Positions 47,630 through 59,772 of a DNA stretch of 64,000 nucleotides are shown here, piece by piece. The DNA is from Galbula dea (taxonomy: Eukaryota; Chordata; Aves; Piciformes; Galbulidae), in contig VWZX01000778.1 in the NCBI GenBank assembly GCA_013399015.1, forward strand, positions 280,095 through 344,094, read 5' to 3'. Each line of letters starts with the position of its first letter. Position 1 is the stretch's first letter. The notes under the pieces were generated by a model. The model did no database searches. It saw nothing but the letters and a program-made list of their open reading frames with translations, and had not been told where the DNA came from. The translations under genes were made by a program, and so were the position numbers.

Positions 47630-50600
47630 CTGGAAATAGATTTTTATTTTTGTAATTCACTGGAAATGATAATAATCATTGCCATCTTCTCACCTTTGAG
47701 GTTTTAATAGCCTTGCTGTCTACAACCACCTTGTAACTTCAAGCTGATTCACGGCCTCAGAAGGGCAGTAATATGACCATGCCCTTCAGTATCTGTACCT
47801 ATCTGGATGTGGAGCCTCTGAATCCAGCAGGAATCTCTACATAAGACTAAAGCCTCAAGGCACAGTCATGAGTAATTCTCTACAGATGAAGAATCCCCTT
47901 TCCCCAGCTTTTCCAGTTCTGAGCTGTGCCAGCTCAAACTTCAGCACAGTCAGAGTGCACCATATTAAAAGAGAAGAAAAAAGGCAAGCTGAAAAGTAAC
48001 TCACAAATAAAAAGATACATTCCATCACTTCTCAGAAGAAAGAGAAAACCTATTTCCCTGTATGTCTACACAAATACCTGGGTTTGAAAGTGATAAGGTT
48101 GGGAACAGAGCCCACAGCAGGGTCAAGCGTACAGAAGCCACAGCAACTGTGAAAGTCACCATGATAACATCACCTAACATCTAACTGTTGTCTTGAGCTC
48201 AGCAAAACTTCTCCTACCTCTGCTACTTTCAGAATAATTACTTTGGGAAATTGAGACCCCAGAAATAAAAACTCACTTCAGGCACTTCAAGAAGGTGACA
48301 TTTGACATATAGCTGATAAATACTGTTAAAAAAATTAAATACTTGAATATTGATTTTCCCATTCTACAACTAGAAATCTTTCTGTAGCCAGTTTCATTTT
48401 CTTCATATGCAACTATTGTTCATGAAGAGAACTGATTAATGTAACCTCCTATCAGCTGGAATCTCTTCCCTTAGTTTTCTGATGAAAGTTGCTAAAGGGT
48501 TAAGTGCTGGAACACTGAAAAAAAGGTAGTAATTATTACTTTCACTGTTTAATGGAGGGGAAAAAAAATTCAAATGAAAACAGCCACTACTGCAAATGGA
48601 ATCTAATAACCCTCTCCCAAGAGGCTGGCTCCTCCTAGGCTATGAAACCTGAACATGGATGAAATTACATTTTACAGATTCAAAAAAAAAGTTCAGAACT
48701 CCCTCTGCTGTTCAAGCACAACATTTATTTGTTTGTTTTTAATTCTGTGTTGAAAAAACAGACAATGAAAGTTAAAGGATGTGGAAGGTAGCAATTAGGA
48801 GAAAGAACATGGAGAGGAAAAAGCCACAGCAAACAACTGAATTTGGAAGAGAAACTGAGGAAAAGTCAGGAAAGAAAACAAAAGCCCAAATACAAGTGAT
48901 GAACTTTTAGATTGTATCACCAGCAATGCTTGTCAAGCTAAGTTTGTCAAACTTAACTATTTTGACTTCAGTCTGCTCCTTTAAAAAGAGATGATAGGTG
49001 GAATTAAAATTCAGCTAATTTTTTTAAGGTTCTGGCTGTCAAGCTGCCAGTCCAAATCATTTACAACATCCACTACTGTTACTCATCTGTCAGGTAACAA
49101 CACAGATTAGTGACTGTAACACTAATTCTCAATAAAAAGTAGTCCTTTGCCACAAATTAAAGTTTAAGATTATAGTAGCTTAACGGATCTCTCATCAGAG
49201 AGGTTGAAAACTTCAGCAGACTCAACAGAATAGGGAACCCTACATTCAGGCAAAAACATGGAGCACAGCAAAATACCAAACTTCTTTCAGAATATGCATC
49301 TTATACGTACATACCATAAACAGAGTCCTTAGACAAACCAGCACTTAACTCCTTACCTCAGGAATAAAAAAACCAGCACTATTTAAACTTTAATGTAGGA
49401 TATTCCATATACAGTTGACTCTTGGAAATCAACTGTGAAATTCTATTTCTGTGAAATTCCACACTGCAGGTTCTGTCTTTGGAAAACTACTTCAGTCTTC
49501 AGTAGATATCTGGTCTTCACTCTCAGGCTGTGGTTATGTATTTAGTAGTACTATTACTTCCACTGGCTTAAGTACTCTTTGTTGCGCTCCTTTGCCTCTC
49601 TCTTTTCCACAGCTCCATATCTAGCATTTGATACAACAACCTACAGATTTCACAGTATCATGACATTCTACCAGCTTTCATACTGAATATTTGGAAGCAA
49701 AGGGAATTAGTAGTCTCATCATTCCATTTCACATGGAGTTATTTTTCCTGCAGACTTCTATATGCTTTTTCTACACTTTCAAGGAGAAGCATTCATCTGA
49801 AAAGATAAACTGAATTTTACTGTCTCATTAAAAAGTGAGAACAGCAGCATTCATAAGAAGAGAACTGACTTTTAAATGAAAGTGTCCTAGTAAGTTTATC
49901 TAGCTATCTGTTTTTAATGGATAATTACATCACCCTAAATCTACTAGTGCTATCTGTTCTATGGGAAGAAGCAAAGAGTATTTGATGATGTTGCAGGAGT
50001 TCTCTTTGTGATTAGCTCAGACAGTAACTTCTAAATGAGTATTATGTAATGCTAAGTGTCAGTAAATACTGCCAGAACCAGCCCACACCACTTATTACAA
50101 AGATCAAATGTGGTTTTTATTAAATAAACCCACACCTGATAAATTTGTTAGTCAGCTGTCAAACGCAATACACACATTATGTTGGAAACAGCACTGTAGC
50201 TGGATGTGCCACTGCATTTCATTCCCTCAAACCCTATGCAAATAACAGATAAATACCAGTAGATATCCTAGATAACTACACTGAATTTTGAGCAGTTTTG
50301 CTCAAGTAGTTTAAGAATTATAGAACACTAAAACAGCTTATGAAAAAACCCTCTGAGGACCTCAACATTAATCAGCTTAATGCATTTGTCTTACAATTAA
50401 CACTTTGGCAGGAAGTCTTAATTCAAAACAAAGTGTTTCAACCACACACAAGGATCCTTAATAGCTTAAAAATGCAGTATCCTCTACCTTAGCCAGGATC
50501 CACCAACATAGCACTAATATTTGTAAAGTCCAGTCACATAACTTGAGGCTTAAGTATTCAGTCCCATAAGAATTCTTTACTATTTTTAAATAAATTAGTT

Positions 50601-52853
50601 TACTGTGCTTAGTCTATAATACAATGTTTTGTTATGTCCCAGCTTCCATCAGCAGCATCCCGAAAGAAAACTCAAGTCAGAATGAGGTCAACTCAAACAC
50701 GAGTTCTCTTGCACCTACATGACAAGGAACAGTTTTGTGGCACTGTTCAATTCATTATCTGTTACTTGACAGTCCTTCTTACCTATGTTCATCACACAAA
50801 CACTGCAGTAGAGCCAAACTGGTGAGGTATCATTGCCAGTAAACAAAAAGGGGAACACAGTATTCAATACTATTAAGTAATCCTCCAAAAGGTTCTGCAA
50901 AACAAATTCCTCAAAAGTATGGCTCAACTTCCAGTGAAGTTTGAAGGAGTAAACGTTCTGACTGAACACATGTGCCCTGGCACTACAAAAGCATTATTTA
51001 CACATCTACTTCTTTTAAGACTACAGACACACTTCCCCCCCCCCTTAGACAGGTAATACATAGTGATTCTTCAATCAAAAAAACCCCAAATCTAACACTG
51101 ATTTTTTTTTTTCTTGAAAGCAGGAACTTCTAAGAAATTAAAGTTGCTTACAGTAACCTCAACAATCCAAGCTATAAACATGGTTGTGTACCACTGCACA
51201 ACTGAAGATGAACTAATCGTAGGTTTAAGAATGTGTACTGTTACATGAAGGCTGTCTGGGATAAATGGAATGTATAAAAAGAATGTTGCTGCTGAAAGAA
51301 TAATTTGCATTCATTAAGATCATGACAGCTCTACTCTTAAATGTGAAACAAAAAACTACAAATATGTAGTGTGTAGTCAGTTTTTCCTTCAGTTTTAAAT
51401 GATTTCTTTTAATTAGTATTTATTCATTTTTCAACAGAATAGTTTTCATGGTATTCACTGCTTGTTTTTTGTGAACAGCTCTACTTGGCTGTTATTTAGA
51501 ACTGTCCTTTCATCATAACAAGCAGAGGACTAAGACAGTATATACACTAAGACAGCATATACAAGTCAGAGATTTTGGTCTCTGCTCCTAAGAGAAAAAC
51601 ATTATATAGAAAGTTTTAAAAGAACAATCATGCAAAGCAAGTTTTGATGCCAATACAAAACCAGGATTCCTGGTCTTCCCAGACTACTGCTGGACTTACC
51701 ACAGAGTCATCTCAACCATTTTGCCTTAATCCTATGAAGAATTTTGACACCGGATACAAACCACAAAACTACTCCTTGCCCTCACAAGTGTGATTCTGTA
51801 TGGCAATACTAAGCTGGCACACACATGGAACAGTTTAGGAATTAAGATGGCTAGATATCAAATACAGTTATTTGGAACAGGAAAAAAGAAAAGAATTAAT
51901 GGAGTGGCTCAGTTTAAAAATAAACCAAAACAACAGAACATCTAAGTCTAGAGGGGAAAAAAAGCCTGGCAAAGAAAGCAGGAATTCAACACTAGGACCA
52001 GCTTCCTTTCTGTCAAAATCCTAACACCACTAACAGGGGTTAAATTAAAACAATAGTTCTTCCAGATACTAAAGCATGCAAAGGCACTGCCCAGATTTGC
52101 AACTGCAAAATCAGGATGAGCAGAACATAAACAGGACAGTTGGAACAATTGAAGACTATGATGCTTTAAAAAATTCCCTTAGATGGAGACAAAACATGGA
52201 AGTTATCAGAAGTCCTCCCAGTATTTTTTAAGAGTTTCACATGGGTAATTAAGGAACACAAAAAAACCCCAGAAAACAGGACTGTGCTATCCTTGGAACA
52301 GTAAGTGACCTCGCTGTGAAATAAAAACTTCAGAGACCTTCAGAAGGATGTCTACAAAAACACAGCATCTAAGCTACCATAACAAAAGCTTCATTAAAAT
52401 GTTCTTTTCCAACAGAAAGATTGCTTTACAGACAAATACATTCTAGAAAAAAACTAGTCTGAAGACCTTTTCCATGAAATTTTAAAAATCACAGTTGAAT
52501 CATGCTGATTCACCAGGATTTGATCCAAGATTTTTCCTAAGGGTGAGACATTCATAACCTTTCTTCCATGTAGATCTTCTCCTATGAATAGTAACAGCTG
52601 AACTTACTCCTTAACTGCACATATCATCTGCAGGCTAACACATGAGCTGCTTCAGGGCCTTTTTCCTGGTAAGGACACTAGTTTTGCTCTCTCCTCTCCA
52701 CAGCCCCACTTTCACAAAACCACAAAATGTCCAGAAATGTTGGTACCTATCAAATTTAGGTGAAACTGGCCACAGGATTTAAAAGTTATAAACCCCCAGA
52801 CATACAAGCAATGTGGCAGTACAGACATCACTTCCAATCCCTAAAAAACTTAC
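47630..52853 (-). other. SHQ1 intron between the 124-nt and 121-nt exons (5.2 kb)
   Basis: Phase 1 intron with GTAAGT donor and TTTCCAG acceptor. It is AT-rich with short homopolymers, a run of 10 C at 51035-51044, and a small imperfect 17-bp duplication at about 51532-51565 (AAGACAGTATATACACT followed by a near copy). I saw no coding exon, RNA gene or recognised transposon. Confidence 0.8.
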
Positions 52854-52977
52854 CTAGTTGCAGTATCATGACTGTATCATTGAAGGCACGTGTCACTAAT
52901 CCAAAATGTCTGTGTAAGGGATAGCATAGCACTCTTCTTCCAAAAGACACCAGGACATCATGAATGCTGCTGAAACT
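52854..52977 (-). CDS. SHQ1: SHQ1 internal coding exon (124 nt)
   Basis: The acceptor is ATATACAG|AGTTTC and the donor is CAACTAG|GTAAGT. The exon starts in phase 0, has 41 codons, and leaves one base of a glycine codon for the next exon. The translation includes HDVLVSFGRRVLCYPLHRHF and then a helix ending in MILQL. The SFGRR-x-LCYPL-x-RH block is one of the most recognisable parts of the SHQ1-specific domain. Its first residues (SFSSIHD) align with the TWTNVHD stretch of mammalian SHQ1, so this bird sequence differs there while the core is kept. The domain contacts dyskerin in the known yeast complex; that is family knowledge, not read from this DNA. Confidence 0.95.
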
Positions 52978-55563
52978 CTGTATATATCAGTGAAAAATCT
53001 AAATTAGTCTGTGTGCTTTTCAATACTCAGAATTAGGGTTTTGTTTGTTTCCCTTTAAGGAAAAGTCTTAGCAGAATAAAACCCCACATTTTATATTTTA
53101 TGAATCTAAAAAAAAAAAATCTGTATTTTAATAGATATGGAAATCAGCATAATAAATAGAAACAAGACACTGCACATAGAGTTTGCATGGCAGAATAACA
53201 GAAGTCCTGCATGTTTTAATGGGTTTGAATTAAAATAAGAATGTAGAGAACATTAGAATAAAATATCTAACTCAAGACTCTGCCATTCCTTAGATTAAAG
53301 CAATAAATTACATCTGTCTCACATTATTATATATATTAAGGGGAAGCTATAAAAAGCCTTTTAAGAATAAAAAAAATTAAAACCACATGATATTAACAAA
53401 ATACATGTGTACATAAGATCTTTAAAAATGATATATGACTCTGCCTTTCATGAAAATTATAGATATTCAAGACAAGGATAAACATATCTGCCTAGGGAAA
53501 GGAGTTCACTGTCTTCCTTTATGAGAGAGGAAGACCTCTAATTTACTCAGGCCAGAGGCATTAGCGAGTTAAAGAGTTTGAGAGTGATTTCCTTCCCAGC
53601 TTTCACTTTTCAAGACAAACTAGTCCACTTATGAATTCAAATAAAAAGTACCTACTTTATCTTGAGCTCTCCATTTATTACAATTAATAAAAACACTCTG
53701 CTGACAGCCAGCACTTCTTTCCATGCTATGTCTGCCTCAACCCATCTTTCATTTTCATTTAAATCATTTGTTTTGTTTTTTAATCTTCAGACTTTAAGGT
53801 GTGTAGATGTCATGCACAGCAAAATGGCAGTCAGTTCAAACAAACCATGGCTGAGGCAATTTTGTTTACAGCTTGAGGAAAACACCCGCCTCTCCATGGT
53901 TTGCAGAACAGATAGAGTTATTAACAGCTTGGTGCCAAGAGACTGAATTTTCTGGGTGTGAAATATACTGTTGGCACAGGCTGAGCCAAGAACTGCTACA
54001 TTATAGGATAAGCACATGCAGAAAACTCCTTCACTGTGTTCCTTTACGGATCTGAAAAAATCCAGAGTGAAGGCGATGGCTGCACTAACTGCACTCCTGT
54101 GTGACTGCTTACTGTGGAACATTCAGCTGGAAACAAAACTAGAGCTAGGAAACTAGTTGTCACAGAACAAGTTGTTACTGAATATAACATTCACCACTAC
54201 TAGATACCTTTGAAGGACTGAATCCAAAAAACTCTTGACAAATTTCAGTTTTGATCCTGCAAACTGAGACTTGGTTTAGTCATTTCAGGAACAAGGGCTG
54301 GTCAGTCCTTTAACAGCTTGTTGCCATCATAACAGATAACACATTACAGGCCAGGTCAAGTCCCTTCTACTTCCAGCTCTGTAACAACTTAATTACACAA
54401 GCCTGCGTGCTTTCAGTAAACCATCTCAAAGTGCAAAGAATAGAACTCAGTGTGTTTCTCTACTTGATGCTGGTTTCAAAGGGCTAGCAGCAACAGAACA
54501 AATAGGGATGCAGTAATAACACTGAAAAAAGAAGAGGGTGGGTTAAACACCAGATGTCCATTAACTAACTCTGCAAGAAACCTGAAACAAAAGTATTCAG
54601 TGTCTGAAAGATCACACAATCACTAAAACCTTAATGAGACAACAGTTCTACAACTACAGAACTGAGGTCTCCTTGCTACAAGAATATGCAATTCAGCTTC
54701 TCCATGATAGGTGAGGAAAAAAAACCAACACACACCACCTTTCTGATTGAGTTCTAAGAGTTTTTCCCATCACCGGGGTTACATTTACATCTGGACTCCC
54801 CATTTCACTCTCCAAGAACCTCTGAAGCCACAACAGAATGTTGGAGAAACCAGAAGCCACTCAATTTGCAGCCAAGAAAAATAGCAAAGCCAGAAGTGCA
54901 GAATGATGAACTAGGAATGCTGCAGGAAGGCTCAGCAGTCAAAACCCTCTAAAGCAAACAATAAGCTGCTTCACTCAGACCTGCCACCTCCAAAAGTTAT
55001 TAAAACATGCATCTGTATCTTGTGACTTACAGGACACAAGGACACTTAAGAAATTGCATTCCCTGCTTTTTATGCCCTTTATACCTTTTTCAATTCTAAC
55101 ATGCTTTAGCCAGTTAAAGGGGAAGGTATCTATGGTATCTGTGACTTCTGACCAAGGAGCTAGAAGCCTGTATTTTCTTGCCCTAAGCATGGAGTTGCAC
55201 ACACATACTGTGGGCATACGTGGGGAATAATTAGTTACTTCCTAAATAAAAGTCTGGGCTTGTGAATCAAGCCTAGGAGCTAGGGCAGTGTGTAGACAAG
55301 CAGCTCTGTCATAATGCCTAACCTCAGCTATTCTAGAATGGCACAGCCCCTAGACAGACAAAAGGTCCTTCTTCAGCCTCTTGAGGCAGCTAGTAGCTGG
55401 GACTCCAGAAGCCACAATCTATTTCTTGTAACATTTATTGAAAAGAAGGTATACACTTAATTCATATTCAGTAGTAAAAGAATAAGCTTTCCACAACAGC
55501 AATATACAATGCCAAATACAAGTAATATAGCAAACACAGAGCAAAGCTTCAGTTTTACCTTAC
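52978..55563 (-). other. SHQ1 intron between the 54-nt and 124-nt exons (2.6 kb)
   Basis: Phase 0 intron, GTAAGG donor and ATACAG acceptor. It contains a few A-rich runs. The open frames on both strands around 53660-54120 have no recognisable product. Confidence 0.8.
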
Positions 55564-55617
55564 CTCCAGCCAGCACAATGTTGCACTCAGTTTCCTGATG
55601 TTCCAAGATGATTCAAC
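55564..55617 (-). CDS. SHQ1: SHQ1 internal coding exon (54 nt microexon-like)
   Basis: The acceptor is AAATCAG|GTTGAA and the donor is CTGGAG|GTAAGG, giving exactly 18 codons in phase 0 at both ends: VESSWNIRKLSATLCWLE. Vertebrate SHQ1 has the same segment directly after the GEKN or GDKN motif that ends the preceding exon, so order and frame agree. It contributes a conserved helix with two tryptophans to the SHQ1-specific domain. No open reading frame search with a 60-codon cutoff would find it; it was found by reading the splice-bounded frame. The flanking introns are 2307 bp (upstream, holding a CR1 on the opposite strand) and 2586 bp (downstream). Confidence 0.95.
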
Positions 55618-57924
55618 CTGATTTTAAGGGGAGACCATAAAACAAGTATTATCTAACTCAACATTCAAGACTGCTGGCAAACTATTTAAGATAACATTCT
55701 GGCACCAATTTAAGAACCTCTGTGAATATGAAGCAGTAATTACATTATGTGCACTGAAATGGCCACAGTACAGCATTAAAAATTATATTACAATGCAGAT
55801 GTTAATAACTGATTTGGTTTCCATATTGGGAATATCTAGTCCATGCAAAAAGCCTTTAAAATACAACAGCAATCACAGAAAATGGTATTTTAGTGGAATT
55901 CTGTCCCTTTTCACCAAGCAACATAAACTTGAATCAACAAATCTCAAGCTGAAAAGCTTTGTTTTATGAAAACAGCTCAAGATTTTTGGCTTTCAGAGAG
56001 GGTCCTAAAGCCAGCAGTACATGTAAAATGTTGTTATTCTGAGAATGTGACAGATTCATAGTATTTCTATGGTACTGTGGTCTAGTGGAATCATTAGGGC
56101 AAAGAGCCAGAATGCCTTGATCTATAATCTTCGCTCTAGCAAAGATTTGTGTGGCCTGAATACCTTGGTTTTCTTATGAAAAGATATTAAAAAAAAAAAA
56201 GAGAAAACCCCACTGCTTTCTCCACATATACCATAAGGTTATTGCAAAGATCAATAAAGAATCATACAGTTGTGTTCCTGTCGTATTTTCAACTTTGTGC
56301 AACACTGACATGCAACACAACCACCATCCTAGATTATTCTGCTGGCCATTTGTGTCTGCCATGCCATTCCAAAATCCATGCCCTACAAGTCATGCTAAGA
56401 CAGAATAGTTTTGACTATATATTCCAATATTTTGATCAAAAGCACTGAGAATACATCTCATCAGTTAATATCAGCAGAGAAGATGCTAGGCAAAAAGTTG
56501 TATCTGTGAAGCATGTTTATTTCAAGAAGGCAAGCTATCCACAGAACAGCATGGAACCCATTTTAAACTTCTGCTATTATCTTAATTCTTTATGTCCTGA
56601 AAGAAGCCTACAACAGAACACAAAGCTGGCTGCTGCCAATGTAAGATGTGTAACCCCCAGAATCCTGAAAATGGAAACATGCTTTCCCAATTCCCTCCAG
56701 TGTTTGAATACTAGGAAAAGAAAACTGTGTGTCAATCTAAAAAATTTTAAATGCCTCAACAGTTTCCAGAAAGCCTCAGGAATCACCTTCAATACACAGT
56801 GCACAAGCTTAGAAAAACCCCCACAACCAACAAAACACACTCCAAAGAAACAAAAAAAAAAACCACAAAAAATTCTAGAATTACTTTTGTTAAAGGCATA
56901 TAATGGCAGCATATATAAAACACTAAACATTGTTTCAGTCCTACATACTTAATGATTTCCCATGCTTTTTCAGAATCCAAATCAGTGGTGATGCTATTAC
57001 AGCCAAACATATCTATTATGGACCTGTCCAAAAAGCAGAAGCAAGAACCACCAATAGAAAAGAATTTGCATAAATTAAGACACCACAACACAAAAAGAAA
57101 TCAGAAACAAACAGCAGGTCTAAGGAGGTGACTGTGCCCCTCTGCCCTTGTGAGACCCTGCCCGGAGTACAGCATCCAGTTTTGGGGTCCTCAGCATAAA
57201 CAAGATGTGGACCTTTTAGAGCAGGTCCAGAGGAGGCCCACAAAGATGATCAAAGGACTAGAGCACCTCCCCTACAAGGATAGGCTGAGAGAGTTGGGAT
57301 TTTTCAGCCTGGAAAAGAGAAGGCTTCACAGGGATCTCATAGCAGCCTTTCAGTACCTTTACAAGATGAGGGGGAGAAACTTTTCAGCTGGTCAGACTGC
57401 AATAGGACAAGGGGGAATGGATATAAGTTGAATGAGGGGATGTTTAGACTGGAAATCAGAAGGAGGTTCTTCACCCAGAGGGTGGTGAGCCACTGGAACA
57501 GGTTGCCCAGAGAGGCTGTGGATGCTCCATCCCTAGCAGTGTTCAAGGCCAGGTTGGATGTGGCTCTGGGCAACCTGGACTAGTGTGTGGCATCCCTGCC
57601 CATGGCCAGGGGGTTGGAACTAGATCCCTTCCAACCTGAACCATTCTATGATTCACTGTATGATAAAGAATTGCCTGGAGTCTCCTGCAACTTCACTTTT
57701 CTCCTACAGCTAAAGTGCTGCTCTAGAAGAAGCAGCATTTGGAAATCATATTAATCCCCACATGCATCCCAACAGCTCAATCTGGAGATACAAGGTCCTT
57801 CATTTTAACTTACTCAACAACATTTTTAATGCTTAGAAGTTTACTTTAAAAGGCAAGTTTCCTAAATGACAGTACAATGTCCAACACCAGGTTCTTAAAA
57901 CATACTACATTTTATTTAACTTAC
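55618..57924 (-). other. SHQ1 intron between the 155-nt and 54-nt exons (2.3 kb), CR1-bearing
   Basis: Phase 0 intron, GTAAGT donor and AATCAG acceptor. It hosts a CR1 fragment on the plus strand (57120-57664), antisense to SHQ1, ending about 260 bp from the 155-nt exon. A 148-codon plus-strand frame at 56506-56952 has no recognisable features. Confidence 0.8.
57120..57664 (+). mobile_element. CR1 LINE, 5'-truncated 3' end, in an SHQ1 intron
   Basis: Starts near GAGGTGACTGTGCCCCTCTG and ends with CCTTCCAACCTGAACCATTCTATGATTC, the characteristic avian CR1 3' terminus. Within it, 57150-57431 translates as the C-terminal part of the CR1 ORF2 reverse transcriptase protein (QFWGPQHKQDVDLLEQVQRR, then ERLRELG-like and FSLEKRRL motifs). 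The frame is broken soon after, so the copy is dead. As usual for CR1, the 5' end is truncated. It lies in the opposite orientation to SHQ1. Confidence 0.95.
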
Positions 57925-58079
57925 ATTCTTGTCTCCTTCATTGATACAGATTTCGTAGCAATATGCCAGAAGGATATCAATTAAACCAAGATATACATGA
58001 TGACGGCTTCTTTTATCCAGAAGATAAGATTTATTTGTGAACTTTCTCATCTGCTCTCTCTCCTCCTCAGAGAAGACAA
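57925..58079 (-). CDS. SHQ1: SHQ1 internal coding exon (155 nt), start of the SHQ1-specific domain seen here
   Basis: The minus strand reads ...TATAG|TTGTCTTCTCTGAG at the acceptor and AAGAAT|GTAAGT at the donor. The exon begins with the last two bases of a split codon (upstream intron phase 1), then gives 51 codons starting VFSEEEREQMRKFTNKSYLL and ending in INEGDKN. I recognise this as SHQ1, the H/ACA RNP assembly factor that clamps dyskerin before guide RNA loads. The stretch is the first helical part of the C-terminal SHQ1-specific domain, containing the conserved KFTNKSYLLDKR and a DILLAYCYE helix. It joins in phase 0 to the 54-nt exon at 55564-55617. This is the most 5' SHQ1 exon in the window. 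Family identity rests on recalled vertebrate SHQ1 sequence and is strengthened by four further collinear exons downstream. Confidence 0.95.
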
Positions 58080-59756
58080 CTATAAAAAGTAAAAGGATAA
58101 TTGATTATGAATTTAAAGCTGGCACATTCATTTTAATAGGTGATAATGCTACTTCAACAGTCTTTTTAAAAAGAAGCCTGTAACTCATCACAAGTCACTC
58201 ATCACTCACCCAAAAGCCTAAATCATTCTTGCTTTCATTTTTAACTTTTATCGAACTCTAACGTATTCCTCTCAAAGTCAGGCTCCAGCCTTGCAAAGTA
58301 CTGCATGTACACACTGGCAATTTTGAACCCCTCTGAAAGTGTCAAGGATTTCTGTGGATGCCTGGGTATACTACACAGAGGTAAATGCGCAATCAGCATC
58401 TCTGTAAACTGAAGTTCCTCAAATCTACATTGTATGGGATAAAAAGAAGAAAACAGGGTAACAAATACATTTTCCTATTGTAGAAAAGGGTAAGAATTCA
58501 TGAAATACAGAAGGAAAAAAGGTAAAGTACAATTGTTTATTTCCAAGCCTCATCAATTTCACCTCAAGATCAAGGTATGATTTAGGAGTTTTGTTTTTGC
58601 TGTCTAATAATGTTCTTCCTGCGTGTGGAAGAGAAAAGAACAATCAAAATCCTATCCCATTGACACTGCTGTGAAAGGTGCATCTCCTTCCGAAGAGCTA
58701 TGGCATCCACCACCAGTCACCATCACATTTTCCTTATCTTACATGTACCTCATGTAGTTAAGACTGGCTATAATGAGCCAACCCAAAGAACCTTCTCACC
58801 CAGCTCTCTCTTTGGATGGATCAGGAAGATAAGGTACATACTGGGAGAATGCATCCAAGTATTTCTCGAGGATGAAGTGGTATAGATTGAACACTGAATG
58901 GTAACCCTTCTGAAGAGTACTTACAACACTTCAGAAAGGATGACAGAATTGCCTTGAAATAGCAATAGAGATTAAGTAGATAACTGACTAGAAGCCATTC
59001 CTGTACAAACTCAAAGTAAATCAAGAAGCCACTTAGTACAATTAAAACAGCCAGAAGCCAGAGCTAAGAGATTTTCATCTAGGCTGCATGGAGTGCAGGC
59101 ATTCTATGTCAACAGGCTCTGATTCACTCAACAGGAATAGATGCAGTGAGCACATTTTGGTCACACCACAGAAGGAAGTGACGGGCACAAGGTGATTTGA
59201 GAGGAAAAGGCAGTGTTACTCACTTGACAACCAATGCTTCCTTGCCTTGAGGAAGTCCCACTCCATGATTTGTTCAAGAAGCAGTAACACTGGAAGCAGC
59301 TCCAGTTTAAAATACCAGTCACTGAAGGAGATTTCTCTGAGCACAGGAACAAGCCTAACACTTGCAAAATAAACCTCAAGTGCCAAGGGTAGATACAGGA
59401 TGTAACCTTTAACTTGTATTTGAATTATTTTTTCTAGAGGGAAGGGGGGGACCAAAACCTGAACATTAATATTAAAAGTTCTCTTCAATTATTTTTATCA
59501 CCCTTTTTTTTAAGTCACTATATTCTGGCATATTTGGCTGGGGGCAGAGGAAAGCAGTAGGCAAGATGTACAAACTTAAAAATGTAAAACAATCAACATA
59601 TTAAGATGAGGATGTGATACTGGTTAAGTATGTTTTTCACCCTGATAAAGCACCTGAAGAGTCCTGGCTAGCCAGGCAGGCAGCTGGGAAGGGTCAGCCT
59701 TTGTGGCTCCCCAAGACTGATCCTTGACTATTGCTGAGCTGAGACCTTCCACCAGC

Positions 59757-59772
59757 TTTTTTTTTTTTTTTT
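59757..59772. repeat. Poly-T run, 16 bases
   Basis: Uninterrupted T on the plus strand (A on the SHQ1 sense strand). There is no attached retroposed gene or SINE body that I can recognise. Confidence 0.9.

Noticed and set aside
56506..56952. 148-codon plus-strand frame in an SHQ1 intron
   Set aside because: No recognisable motif, Lys/Gln-rich end due to an A-run, and antisense to the gene. Probably chance in AT-rich DNA.
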